A stretch of 8,425 nucleotides of DNA from Chloroflexia bacterium. GTDB lineage: Bacteria; Chloroflexota; Chloroflexia; Thermomicrobiales; JALYUS01. This document shows positions 1-5,566 of the stretch, in pieces. Positions within the stretch are counted from its first letter, which is position 1, and each line of letters starts with the position of its first letter. Made by a program: the position numbers and the translations under genes. The stretch lies in NCBI GenBank assembly GCA_025924435.1, contig JAICIL010000195.1, positions 1-8,425 on the forward strand, given 5' to 3'. The notes beneath the pieces were generated by a model, which saw only the letters and a program-made list of their open reading frames with translations, was not told the origin of the DNA and made no database searches.

Positions 1-45
1 CAAGCACATGCCGGTGCAATTCACTCCACGGGAGCGATGATTGCA

Positions 46-116
46 AACCGCCAAGGCGCCAAGGACGCCAAGAAAAACCAGTGCATTCTCTTGGCGTCCT
101 TGGCGCCTTGGCGGTT
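46..116. repeat. Long perfect hairpin repeat of the GCCAAGG type
   Basis: Bases 46-73 are the exact reverse complement of 89-116, giving a 28-bp perfect stem closed by a 15-base loop (74-88). Each arm is built from degenerate short units (CGCCAAGG / CGCCAAGGA). From memory, sequences of this kind are dispersed in many copies between genes of Chloroflexota, Planctomycetes and some cyanobacteria, and are often mis-translated as small proteins. It contains no transposase and is probably a non-autonomous dispersed element. It lies just upstream of the leader of the oxidoreductase gene. The first 45 bases hold no supportable gene. Confidence 0.9.
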
Positions 117-133
117 GATTCCTGTCGAGGTTT

Positions 134-159
134 TTCAATCGGCTCCCAAGCAGATTGAA
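134..159 (+). promoter_or_regulatory. Inverted repeat in the leader of the oxidoreductase gene
   Basis: TTCAATC (134-140) and GATTGAA (153-159) are perfect 7-base inverted arms around a 12-base spacer. They lie 14 bases before the Shine-Dalgarno sequence of the gene starting at 187. The element could be a regulator site or an RNA stem-loop. No convincing -35/-10 pair was found beside it, so its role is inference. Confidence 0.4.
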
Positions 160-186
160 GGCCCATCCTTCTGAGGAGACGACGCG

Positions 187-1128
187 GTGCAGTTCGGTTT
201 GCAGATCAATCCCTATCTGAATGGCCCGACGGGCAACCCGTGGGACAGCGTCGAGCGTGTCGCGCGGGCCACCGACGCGAGCGCCTTCGACTCGCTCTGG
301 GTCTACGACCACTTCCTGTACGAGGGCGGCTATCCCGGCCACCCCTACTCCGAGCCGGTGATGGAGTGCTTCACGACGCTCGGGGCGATTGCCGCCGTCA
401 CGCGGCGCATCCGGCTGGGCCAGCTCGTCCTCGGCGTGCCCTATCGCAACCCGGCGGCGATGACGAAAATGGCGACGACGCTCGACCTGATCAGCCACGG
501 CCGCTCGATCCTCGGTTTGGGGGCCGGCTGGCACAAGCGGGAGTACGAGGGCTACGGCTGGGGGGAGTTCGAGCCTGCCCCGGTGCGCATGAAGCGGCTG
601 GAGGAGGCGTTGCGCGTCGTGCTGGCGATCTGGACCGAGCGCCCCGCGCACTTCGAGGGGACGTACTACCGCCTCGACCGAGCGAACGAGAACCCGCCGC
701 CGGTCCAGCGGCCCCACCCGCCGATCATGGTCGGCGGCAGCGGCGAGAAGGTGACGCTGCGGCTCGTCGCCCAGTACGCCCAGTTCTGCAACCTCTCCGG
801 CGATCCCGCAACCGTCGGGCGTCTGTTTGACGCCCTGCGCGAGCATTGCGCGCGGCTCAACCGGCCCTACGAAGCAATCACCCGCTCGATCTACACGACG
901 GTCGTGATCGGGAAGGACGACGCCGAGGTTGCGGCCAAGCGCGAGCGGCTGGCCCCCTTCATCCCCGACGGCGCGCTGATCGGCACGCCCGACCAACTGA
1001 TCGAGGCCTTCCGCGCATACGCGCGGGTCGGCTGCCAGTACGTCGTCTTCCGCACGCCGGATTGGGTGGATGTCGAACCCGTTCAATGCTTCGCCGAGCA
1101 GGTCATCCCAGCCCTCGCCGATCTGTAG
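187..1128 (+). CDS. LLM-class flavin/F420-dependent oxidoreductase
   Basis: This is a cytoplasmic luciferase-like monooxygenase-superfamily (TIM-barrel) enzyme of 313 residues, a normal length for F420-dependent members. Visible family features are the N-terminal strand MQFGLQI, SLWVYDHF (36-43), the conserved cofactor-region segment LGLGAGWHKREYEGYGW (109-125), PPIMVGGSGEKVTLRLVAQYA around 178-198, and the C-terminal GTPDQLIEAF (266-275). The start is GTG at 187, set by GAGGAG at 173-178 with 8 bases of spacing. Family knowledge predicts hydride or oxygen transfer using F420 or FMN, but the substrate cannot be read from the sequence and cofactor choice is unproven. It stands alone: a hairpin repeat lies upstream and a convergent toxin-like gene lies downstream with only 53 bases between them. 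I see no frameshift or truncation. Confidence 0.9.
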   Translation: MQFGLQINPYLNGPTGNPWDSVERVARATDASAFDSLWVYDHFLYEGGYPGHPYSEPVMECFTTLGAIAAVTRRIRLGQLVLGVPYRNPAAMTKMATTLDLISHGRSILGLGAGWHKREYEGYGWGEFEPAPVRMKRLEEALRVVLAIWTERPAHFEGTYYRLDRANENPPPVQRPHPPIMVGGSGEKVTLRLVAQYAQFCNLSGDPATVGRLFDALREHCARLNRPYEAITRSIYTTVVIGKDDAEVAAKRERLAPFIPDGALIGTPDQLIEAFRAYARVGCQYVVFRTPDWVDVEPVQCFAEQVIPALADL

Positions 1129-1181
1129 CACGACGTACGAAACGACGAGGAATCCCGCATGTTTCGCGAAATTCGCCGCGC

Positions 1182-1640
1182 CTACGGCTCCGATGTGGGC
1201 GATGTTCGCCCTACGGCGAGGTCAATCTCATCGGCGCTGAATCCGCTCAGCGCGTAGCCGCCGTACAGTCGCGTTTGTAAATCTGTCCAGCGAAAGAGGG
1301 CATTCCGCGTTGTCGCGAATGTGTCAGCCCACGCAGTCAGCATCGCGCTCCGGATGTGGAGACGCCGCGGCAGGCGGTCGTCCTGCGGGACGGTGATGAT
1401 GCCGCCGTGCTCCCACCCGTTCGCACGAAACGCGCGATGCCACAAGTGGAAATGGCGCATGTTCGTCGTCAGGAGCACGAACCCTCTGTACGAGGCGTAG
1501 CGCAACTGGTCATCGTCGGGAAAACCGCGCGTCTGTTCATGCTGGGCTGTTGTCACCGCGACGTGGCGTTGTCGGAGATAGCCGTACAGGCTGGCGGGGA
1601 CATTCTCATCGAGATACACCCGGACGCGCGGCATGACCAC
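1182..1640 (-). CDS. DUF5615 PIN-like protein, probable toxin of a DUF433/DUF5615 pair
   Basis: This 152-residue protein carries the DUF5615/Mut7-C-type PIN-like pattern: VYLDENVPASL (8-18) with the first acidic cluster, FPDDDQLRYAS (40-50) with the second, then FVLLTTNMRHFHLWH (54-68) and HGGIITVPQ (78-86). PIN-like folds are metal-dependent nucleases, so an RNase-type activity is plausible. In the third motif the position often held by Asp before Phe is His63, as I recall for some subfamilies. The annotated start is GTG (1640), with an in-frame ATG two codons later (1634). Neither has a good Shine-Dalgarno sequence, which fits translational coupling to the DUF433 gene ending 5 bases upstream. 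The last ~15 codons run into hairpin-rich, repeat-like DNA (1182-1217), so the native C-terminus may have been altered. Toxicity is inference. Confidence 0.78.
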   Translation of the reverse strand: MVMPRVRVYLDENVPASLYGYLRQRHVAVTTAQHEQTRGFPDDDQLRYASYRGFVLLTTNMRHFHLWHRAFRANGWEHGGIITVPQDDRLPRRLHIRSAMLTAWADTFATTRNALFRWTDLQTRLYGGYALSGFSADEIDLAVGRTSPTSEP

Positions 1641-1645
1641 CGCGA

Positions 1646-1912
1646 CTATAGGGGTTCGTCGTCATCGGCAGCATCGAACGCGATCCAATGCTCGATCTCG
1701 TCACGGTGCGTCTCATAATAGTGCAATGCCGACGCAACGTCACCACTGGTGAGCGACGGGAGTTCACGCTGTACCGCAGCTACGTCGCGATGGAGCCGCA
1801 TGAGCAATACAACGGTCCGGACGGGGATGCGCGTCCCGGCGAGAACCGGCTCGGCATGCAACACACGCGGATTCTTGATAATTGCTCGTGGTTCCGCGTG
1901 TGGAATCGCCAT
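1646..1912 (-). CDS. DUF433 antitoxin-like protein (VapB45-like)
   Basis: This 88-residue protein matches DUF433: a lead-in ending PVLAGTRIPVRTVV (22-35), then a helix-rich part LPSLTSGDVASALHYY (51-66) and THRDEIEHWI (68-77). Known DUF433 proteins are small, often with a winged-helix or HTH-like fold, and are repeatedly encoded next to PIN or DUF5615 partners as antitoxins. The chosen start is ATG at 1912, preceded by GAGGGGA with 7 bases of spacing. A longer TTG frame from 1948 is disfavoured because it would begin inside a -10-like TATAGT and has no better ribosome site. Its partner starts 5 bases downstream, so the two are surely co-transcribed, antitoxin first. The acidic tail (ADDDEPL) may contact the partner. 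Local base composition is less G+C-rich than the flanking genes. Confidence 0.85.
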   Translation of the reverse strand: MAIPHAEPRAIIKNPRVLHAEPVLAGTRIPVRTVVLLMRLHRDVAAVQRELPSLTSGDVASALHYYETHRDEIEHWIAFDAADDDEPL

Positions 1913-2033
1913 GACTGCTTCCCCTCGCACTACCGTACGCTTCCGCAACTATACCACCAATTGTTCCCCGTTCGTGGTACAGTGATGCACGGATAGCAGG
2001 TGGCGGCGCTTCCGGGCACGGAGGGATACCTGT
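1913..2033. promoter_or_regulatory. Divergent control region with candidate operator
   Basis: This 121-base gap separates the minus-strand DUF433/DUF5615 pair from the plus-strand lipoprotein gene. On the minus strand TATAGT (1953 to 1948) is a -10-like hexamer 35 bases before the DUF433 ATG, but no good -35 is visible. TACCAC (1952-1957) and GTGGTA (1974-1979) are perfect inverted 6-mers around 16 bases that overlap this point, as expected for an autoregulated module. CGTACG (1934-1939) is a further short palindrome. The lipoprotein's Shine-Dalgarno GGAGGG is at 2020-2025. Confidence 0.35.
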
Positions 2034-2753
2034 ATGCGACTCGTCCGAGGCGCGGCGCTCGCCATCGCGGTAACGACCATCCTCCTCACCGCCTGCGGGG
2101 GCGGCACGACCGCCACCAGCACGCCGGCCCCGGCGCCCACCGCCGCCACGGGCGGCACGACGGCGACCGACGCTTCGGCCTGTCCCTCCCCGCAGGCGGC
2201 GGGGCAGGCCGGTCTCCCGGCCGCCGCGCGGGCGAGTGGCACGATCACCGCCATCGCGGGCACGACGTTCACGCTGACCCAGCCGGATAAGACGACGCTG
2301 ACCATCGGGACCACCGCGAACACCATCTACAACAAGGAGAGTCCGTCCAGCGTCGGCACGATCGGCGGCGGCGATCTGCTGATGGTCGCGGGCACGACCA
2401 GCGGCGACAGCGTTACCGCGACGATGATCTTCGACAACGGGACGCAGATGATGCAGCGGCAGCGCGCCGCCCTCGCCGCCGGTTGCCCGTTCGTACCGGC
2501 GGGCGGCAACTTCACGCTCGGCACCGTCACGAAGGTGAATGGGGCGACGCTGACCCTCGCCACGGCGGGCGGGAAAACGACGACGGTGACGACGGACGGC
2601 GCGACGAAAGTGACCCTGCGGCAGATGGGCACATTCGCGGACCTGAAGATGGGCGATCAGGCGATGGCGACGGCGGCGATGGCGAACGGCACCGCGACCG
2701 CGACCGGCGGCTTCGTCGCTGCGGTCGTCAACGATCAAGGCCCCGCGCAGTAA
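2034..2753 (+). CDS. Lipoprotein with two DUF5666-like repeats
   Basis: This 239-residue exported lipoprotein has Arg residues at 2 and 5, a hydrophobic segment (7-19) and the lipobox LLTAC with Cys21. A flexible Gly/Thr/Ala/Pro region follows (22-45). Two related beta-rich repeats come next, about 66-134 (SGTITAIAGTTFTL ... GGGDLLMVAG) and 160-231 (LGTVTKVNGATLTLAT ... FADLKMGDQAMA). Their pattern 'G-x-I/V-T-x-V-x-G-x-T-L-T-L' ending in 'D-L-K-x-G-D' is that of DUF5666 domains, which have no established biochemical function. Cys50 and Cys151 could form a disulfide. The ATG at 2034 has GGAGGG 8 bases upstream. A second DUF5666-like protein lies at 5567-6376. It converges on folC. Function is unknown; a cell-surface binding role is only inference. 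Confidence 0.83.
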   Translation: MRLVRGAALAIAVTTILLTACGGGTTATSTPAPAPTAATGGTTATDASACPSPQAAGQAGLPAAARASGTITAIAGTTFTLTQPDKTTLTIGTTANTIYNKESPSSVGTIGGGDLLMVAGTTSGDSVTATMIFDNGTQMMQRQRAALAAGCPFVPAGGNFTLGTVTKVNGATLTLATAGGKTTTVTTDGATKVTLRQMGTFADLKMGDQAMATAAMANGTATATGGFVAAVVNDQGPAQ

Positions 2754-2784
2754 CCGCCGACCGAGAGACGCAGATCGCCCGCCC

Positions 2785-2825
2785 CCGGTCATCATTCTGA
2801 TCACTCATGAGAGCCGGTAATTTTT
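2785..2825 (+). terminator. Weak terminator-like hairpin after the lipoprotein gene
   Basis: CCGGTCAT (2785-2792) can pair with ATGA (2807-2810) and CCGG (2814-2817), with a three-base bulge, and is followed by TAATTTTT (2818-2825). The stem is modest, so this is tentative. The rest of the convergent gap to folC is an unusually A+T-rich island with two perfect palindromes, AATTAATT (2846-2853) and ATTCCGGAAT (2851-2860). Confidence 0.35.
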
Positions 2826-2877
2826 GCCATGCTTCCGCGCCGCATAATTAATTCCGGAATACAACGCCCCGCCGCGA

Positions 2878-4299
2878 CTACGGCAGGCTCGTTGCGCGGA
2901 CGGCGACGGCGTCGGTGGCGATCCAGCGGCGGCGGACGGCGCCGACGAGGTACAAGGAGCCGGTGACGCAGACGAGGCCGTCCGGCCCGGCGCGGTCGAG
3001 CGCGGCGCTCACCGCCGCCTCCGGGTCCGGCTCCGCTTCCGCCGGGATGCCGCGCGCGCGGATGCGTTCCGCCAGTTCCGCCGCCGGGGTGACGGCGCGG
3101 TTGATGATCGGCGCTTGCGTCGCGACGATCGCGGCGGCGACGGGCGCGACGATGTCGAGCACCGCCTCCGTGTCCTTGTCCGCCACCATGCCGAGGACGA
3201 GCACCACCCGCTCGCCGGGGAAGAGCGCGCCGAGGGCGGCGACGAGCGAGCGCGCCTTGTCCGGGTTGTGCGCGCCGTCTATCACGACGGTCGGCACGCC
3301 GGGGCCGCGCTGCATCACCTCCAACCGGCCGGGGAAGAAGGCGTTGTCCAGCCCCGCGCGGATCGCGTCGTCCGGCACGGCGACGCCCGCCGCGTCGAGC
3401 ACCCGCGCGGCGGCGGCGGCGGTCGCGGCGTTCGTCACCTGGTGCGCGCCGAGCATGCAGATATGGGCGTCCCGCAGTTGCCAGTCGCCGTGCCGCAGCG
3501 TGAAGGTCGCGCCCTCCGGTCCGAGGGCGTGGATCGTCGCGCGCATCGCGGCGGGCGGCGCGTCGGCGTCGTTGACGTGCACCGTCGTCAGCGGCGCGCC
3601 GTATGCCTCCGCCTCGTAGCGGATGACGGCGAGCGCCTCGGGCGCGGTCGCCGCGGTGACGGCGGGCGCGCCCGGCTTGATGATCCCCGCCTTCTGGTAG
3701 GCGATGTCGTGCAGCGTGTGGCCGAGGATGCCCGTGTGGTCGAAGCCGACATTCGTGATCACCGAGACGCGCGGCGTCACGACGTTCGTCGAGTCGTGCC
3801 GCCCGCCGATGCCGACCTCGACGACCGCCGCGTCCACATTGTGGCGCGCGAAGGCGGTCAGCGCGATAGCGACGGTCGCTTCGAAGTAGGAGGGCGGGCC
3901 GTGTACGCCCCCCGCCTCCATCGCGGCGGCGTGCCCGCGCAACTCGTCCACGAGCGCCGCCAGTTCGGGGATGGAGAGATAGGTGTCGTCGAGGCGGATT
4001 TTCTCGGTGTACGCCTGCAAGTAGGGCGAGGTGTGCAGGCCGGTGTGGTGGCCCGCCGCGCGCAGGATGCTCGCGAGCATCGCGGAGGTGCTGCCCTTGC
4101 CGCTCGTCCCGGTGATGTGCGCGATGGGGTAGCGCAGGTGCGGATCGCCCCAGCGGCGCAGCAGCATCCGCTCGCGCGAGAGATGGACCTGCGGGTCGTA
4201 CCCCGCCGGGCGCGTCGTGTGCCACTTCAGCAGCGATTCGAGATAGCCGACCGCCGCCTCATACCGCGCCAGCAATTCCGCATCCCCACTAATCCCCAC
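2878..4299 (-). CDS. folC: Bifunctional folylpolyglutamate / dihydrofolate synthase
   Basis: FolC adds L-glutamate to dihydropteroate and/or folates using ATP, in the cytoplasm. This 473-residue Mur-ligase-family protein is slightly longer than typical bacterial FolC. Visible features are the P-loop HITGTSGKGSTS (61-72), the folate-loop segment SPYLQAYTEKIR (91-102), EVGIGGRHDSTN (161-172), NVGFDHTGILG (183-193), YQKAGIIKPG (201-210) whose Lys203 fits the carbamylated lysine of the family, FFPGRLEV (321-328), DGAHNPDKA (341-349), and the C-terminal TGSLYLVG (446-453). The start is GTG at 4299 with AAAGGGGGC 8 bases upstream and no better ATG. It lies 121 bases downstream of the alpha/beta hydrolase on the same strand, so co-transcription is possible through the palindromic repeat between them. 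Whether it is mono- or bifunctional cannot be told. Extreme G+C in this gene creates long open frames on the other strand. Confidence 0.96.
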   Translation of the reverse strand: MGISGDAELLARYEAAVGYLESLLKWHTTRPAGYDPQVHLSRERMLLRRWGDPHLRYPIAHITGTSGKGSTSAMLASILRAAGHHTGLHTSPYLQAYTEKIRLDDTYLSIPELAALVDELRGHAAAMEAGGVHGPPSYFEATVAIALTAFARHNVDAAVVEVGIGGRHDSTNVVTPRVSVITNVGFDHTGILGHTLHDIAYQKAGIIKPGAPAVTAATAPEALAVIRYEAEAYGAPLTTVHVNDADAPPAAMRATIHALGPEGATFTLRHGDWQLRDAHICMLGAHQVTNAATAAAAARVLDAAGVAVPDDAIRAGLDNAFFPGRLEVMQRGPGVPTVVIDGAHNPDKARSLVAALGALFPGERVVLVLGMVADKDTEAVLDIVAPVAAAIVATQAPIINRAVTPAAELAERIRARGIPAEAEPDPEAAVSAALDRAGPDGLVCVTGSLYLVGAVRRRWIATDAVAVRATSLP

Positions 4300-4330
4300 G
4301 CTTATCGCCCCCTTTCATTGAAAACGATTG

Positions 4331-4421
4331 AACCACAGAGACACAGAGGGCACAGAGAAGACACGAAGAAGGGACATATGTTTCTTCTTTCCCTCTTTGT
4401 GCCCTCTGTGTCTCTGTGGTT
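4331..4421. repeat. CACAGAG-type near-palindromic dispersed repeat
   Basis: Bases 4331-4354 are the exact reverse complement of 4398-4421 (24-bp perfect stem). The interior is an imperfect continuation, purine-rich on the left and pyrimidine-rich on the right, with the self-complementary ACATATGT (4374-4381) near the centre. From memory this 'ACCACAGAGACACAGAG' type recurs in many bacterial genomes and yields spurious 'HRGHRE'-like translated peptides. It lies between the hydrolase and folC and shares base 4421 with the hydrolase stop codon. It has no coding capacity of its own. Confidence 0.9.
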
Positions 4422-5284
4422 TACGTGGTTTCCTCTCCGATGATGCCGTGGGTGCGGAGGAAGGCGAGGACGGCTTCGGAGAAGGCTTCGGGCTGCTGGC
4501 CGTGGACGCTGTGGCCGACGTTCGGGATCGTAACGACCGTCGCGTTCGGGATGAGTTCTTTGTGCCGGGCGGCGGCCGCTTCCGGCACCGCGCCGCCGAG
4601 TTCGGGGACGCCGCGCACGAGCAGGAAGGGGCAGGTAATCCGGGGCAGCACCTCGTCGTACGTCTCCCCCGCGGCAAGCCCGACGCCCTCCGCCGAGCCG
4701 AGGAAGACGCCGTCGGCGGTGTTCTGGACGCGCGTCGCCCGCTCCATCGCCTCGCGGTAGGAGTAATCCGGGTTGCGCTCCATCTCGATCTGGATCAGTT
4801 CAGGCAAGGGACGGCGCACATTCTTCAGCCATTCCTCGCCGAAGGCGCGCCGCTGCTCCGGCGTCCCGCCCTCGGTGCCCCAGAGGTCGCTGTCCTCGAC
4901 GACGACGGCGGCGAGGTCGCCCGCGTGCTCCGCCGCGATCCGCCGCGCAACCGCCCCGCCGAGCGAGTGGCCGATCAGGACGGGGGGCCGCTTCAGCCGC
5001 ATCTTGCCCATCGCTTCCCAGACATCCGCGACGTAGTTCGTCAGCGTGTAGCCCGCCTCCGGCTTGTCGGAGTCGCCGTGGCCGCGCAGATCCACCGCCG
5101 TCACCGAGAGCGTCGGCCAGAGATAGGCGAGCGGCGGCAGCCAGGACTGCCAGCCGCTGGAGAGGCCGTGCACGAAGACGGCGGGATAGCCGTCGGACGG
5201 CCACGCGGCGGTGCGGATGCGCAGCCCATTGGCGAGGATGAACCCGGTCTTCGCCAGCGGGACCTCGGTGCGGGTGAGCGACAT
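4421..5284 (-). CDS. Alpha/beta-fold hydrolase with an altered acid site
   Basis: This 287-residue cytoplasmic alpha/beta hydrolase has no signal peptide. Features, numbered from the chosen start: the oxyanion-hole segment VFVHGLSSGWQSW (36-48), VDLRGHGDSDKP (64-75), the nucleophile elbow LIGHSLGGA (103-111) with Ser107, a helical cap (about 138-210), strand LLVRG (221-225), and NVGHSVHGQQPEAF (255-268) with catalytic His258. After LLVRG, where relatives usually carry Asp (often 'GDP'), the sequence reads GVPELGG with Val226, so the usual acid is absent. The start is ATG at 5284, with ACGGAG 6 bases upstream; a TTG two codons earlier would abut that site. Substrate is unknown (ester, epoxide, lactone and C-C hydrolases share this fold). 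Its stop codon TAA overlaps the palindromic repeat, and folC follows on the same strand. Confidence 0.9.
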   Translation of the reverse strand: MSLTRTEVPLAKTGFILANGLRIRTAAWPSDGYPAVFVHGLSSGWQSWLPPLAYLWPTLSVTAVDLRGHGDSDKPEAGYTLTNYVADVWEAMGKMRLKRPPVLIGHSLGGAVARRIAAEHAGDLAAVVVEDSDLWGTEGGTPEQRRAFGEEWLKNVRRPLPELIQIEMERNPDYSYREAMERATRVQNTADGVFLGSAEGVGLAAGETYDEVLPRITCPFLLVRGVPELGGAVPEAAAARHKELIPNATVVTIPNVGHSVHGQQPEAFSEAVLAFLRTHGIIGEETT

Positions 5285-5566
5285 GGACAACTCCGTTTCA
5301 GTAGCCGGTCGTCGGTAGTCGGAACGGTCGGATCAGTGCGGCTACTGTATCTGCCTGTGGGCAAAGCCGCGTGAAGATGAGTATACGCATCGCTCCCGCG
5401 CGATACCAGCGTCGGGCACAGCACCCGCCTGCGACGCTCGTTCCGTCTACTGACTACTGACTGCTCGTTCCATACTCTTTTCGCAGCCATTTTACATTTT
5501 TCGCGTATGCTTGGGTGAACAGGAAGTGCGGCGAACTCCCTGTCAGTCATCGAGGAGGCACGGGCA
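5285..5566. promoter_or_regulatory. Divergent region between hydrolase and DUF5666 gene
   Basis: This gene-free stretch of 282 bases must hold the start signals for two diverging genes. On the minus strand TATACT (5385 to 5380) is a fair -10-like hexamer, 95 bases before the hydrolase ATG, with only a weak -35 (TGGTAT). On the plus side an A+T-rich patch (5470-5512) includes TTTACA and TATGCT, but their spacing is wrong for one promoter. The Shine-Dalgarno GAGGAGG of the plus-strand gene is at 5552-5558. The region also carries the CAGTAG/GGAACG repeats described separately. Confidence 0.3.
5299..5471. repeat. Degenerate inverted pair of CAGTAG...GGAACG repeats
   Basis: Plus-strand 5299-5326 reads CAGTAG-...-GTAGTCGGAACG. 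Reading the minus strand from 5459 back to 5439 gives CAGTAGTCAGTAGACGGAACG-like sequence with the same start and end, so the two are degenerate inverted copies about 110 bases apart. The right copy contains tandem CTACTGA units (5448-5461) between direct GCTCGTTCC repeats (5436-5444 and 5463-5471). CAGTAGT-type dispersed repeats occur in many genomes. A mobile origin is inference. Confidence 0.45.

Noticed and set aside
2..40. Possible 3' end of an upstream gene (frame 2, ending KHMPVQFTPRER then TGA)
   Set aside because: Only 12 codons are visible and other frames are also open here, so it cannot be supported.
1913..1948. TTG start giving a 12-residue longer DUF433 protein
   Set aside because: The TTG lies inside the -10-like TATAGT, while the ATG at 1912 has a proper GAGGGGA site.
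3115..4443. 442-codon plus-strand open frame opposite folC, and a 474-codon minus-strand frame at 2801-4225
   Set aside because: Both overlap the unmistakable folC gene. Their products are Arg/Gly/His-rich with no domain pattern, as expected for off-frame translation of very G+C-rich DNA.
4315..4677. Peptides reading QRHRGHKEGKKK or NHRDTEGTEKTRR across the CACAGAG repeat
   Set aside because: These are the familiar spurious translations of this repeat type, not genes.
5285..5290. TTG start two codons upstream for the alpha/beta hydrolase
   Set aside because: It directly abuts the ACGGAG ribosome site with no spacing. ATG at 5284 is correctly placed.
5436..5471. CRISPR-like short repeats
   Set aside because: Only two 9-base copies and tandem 7-mers are present, with no regular spacers and no cas genes.
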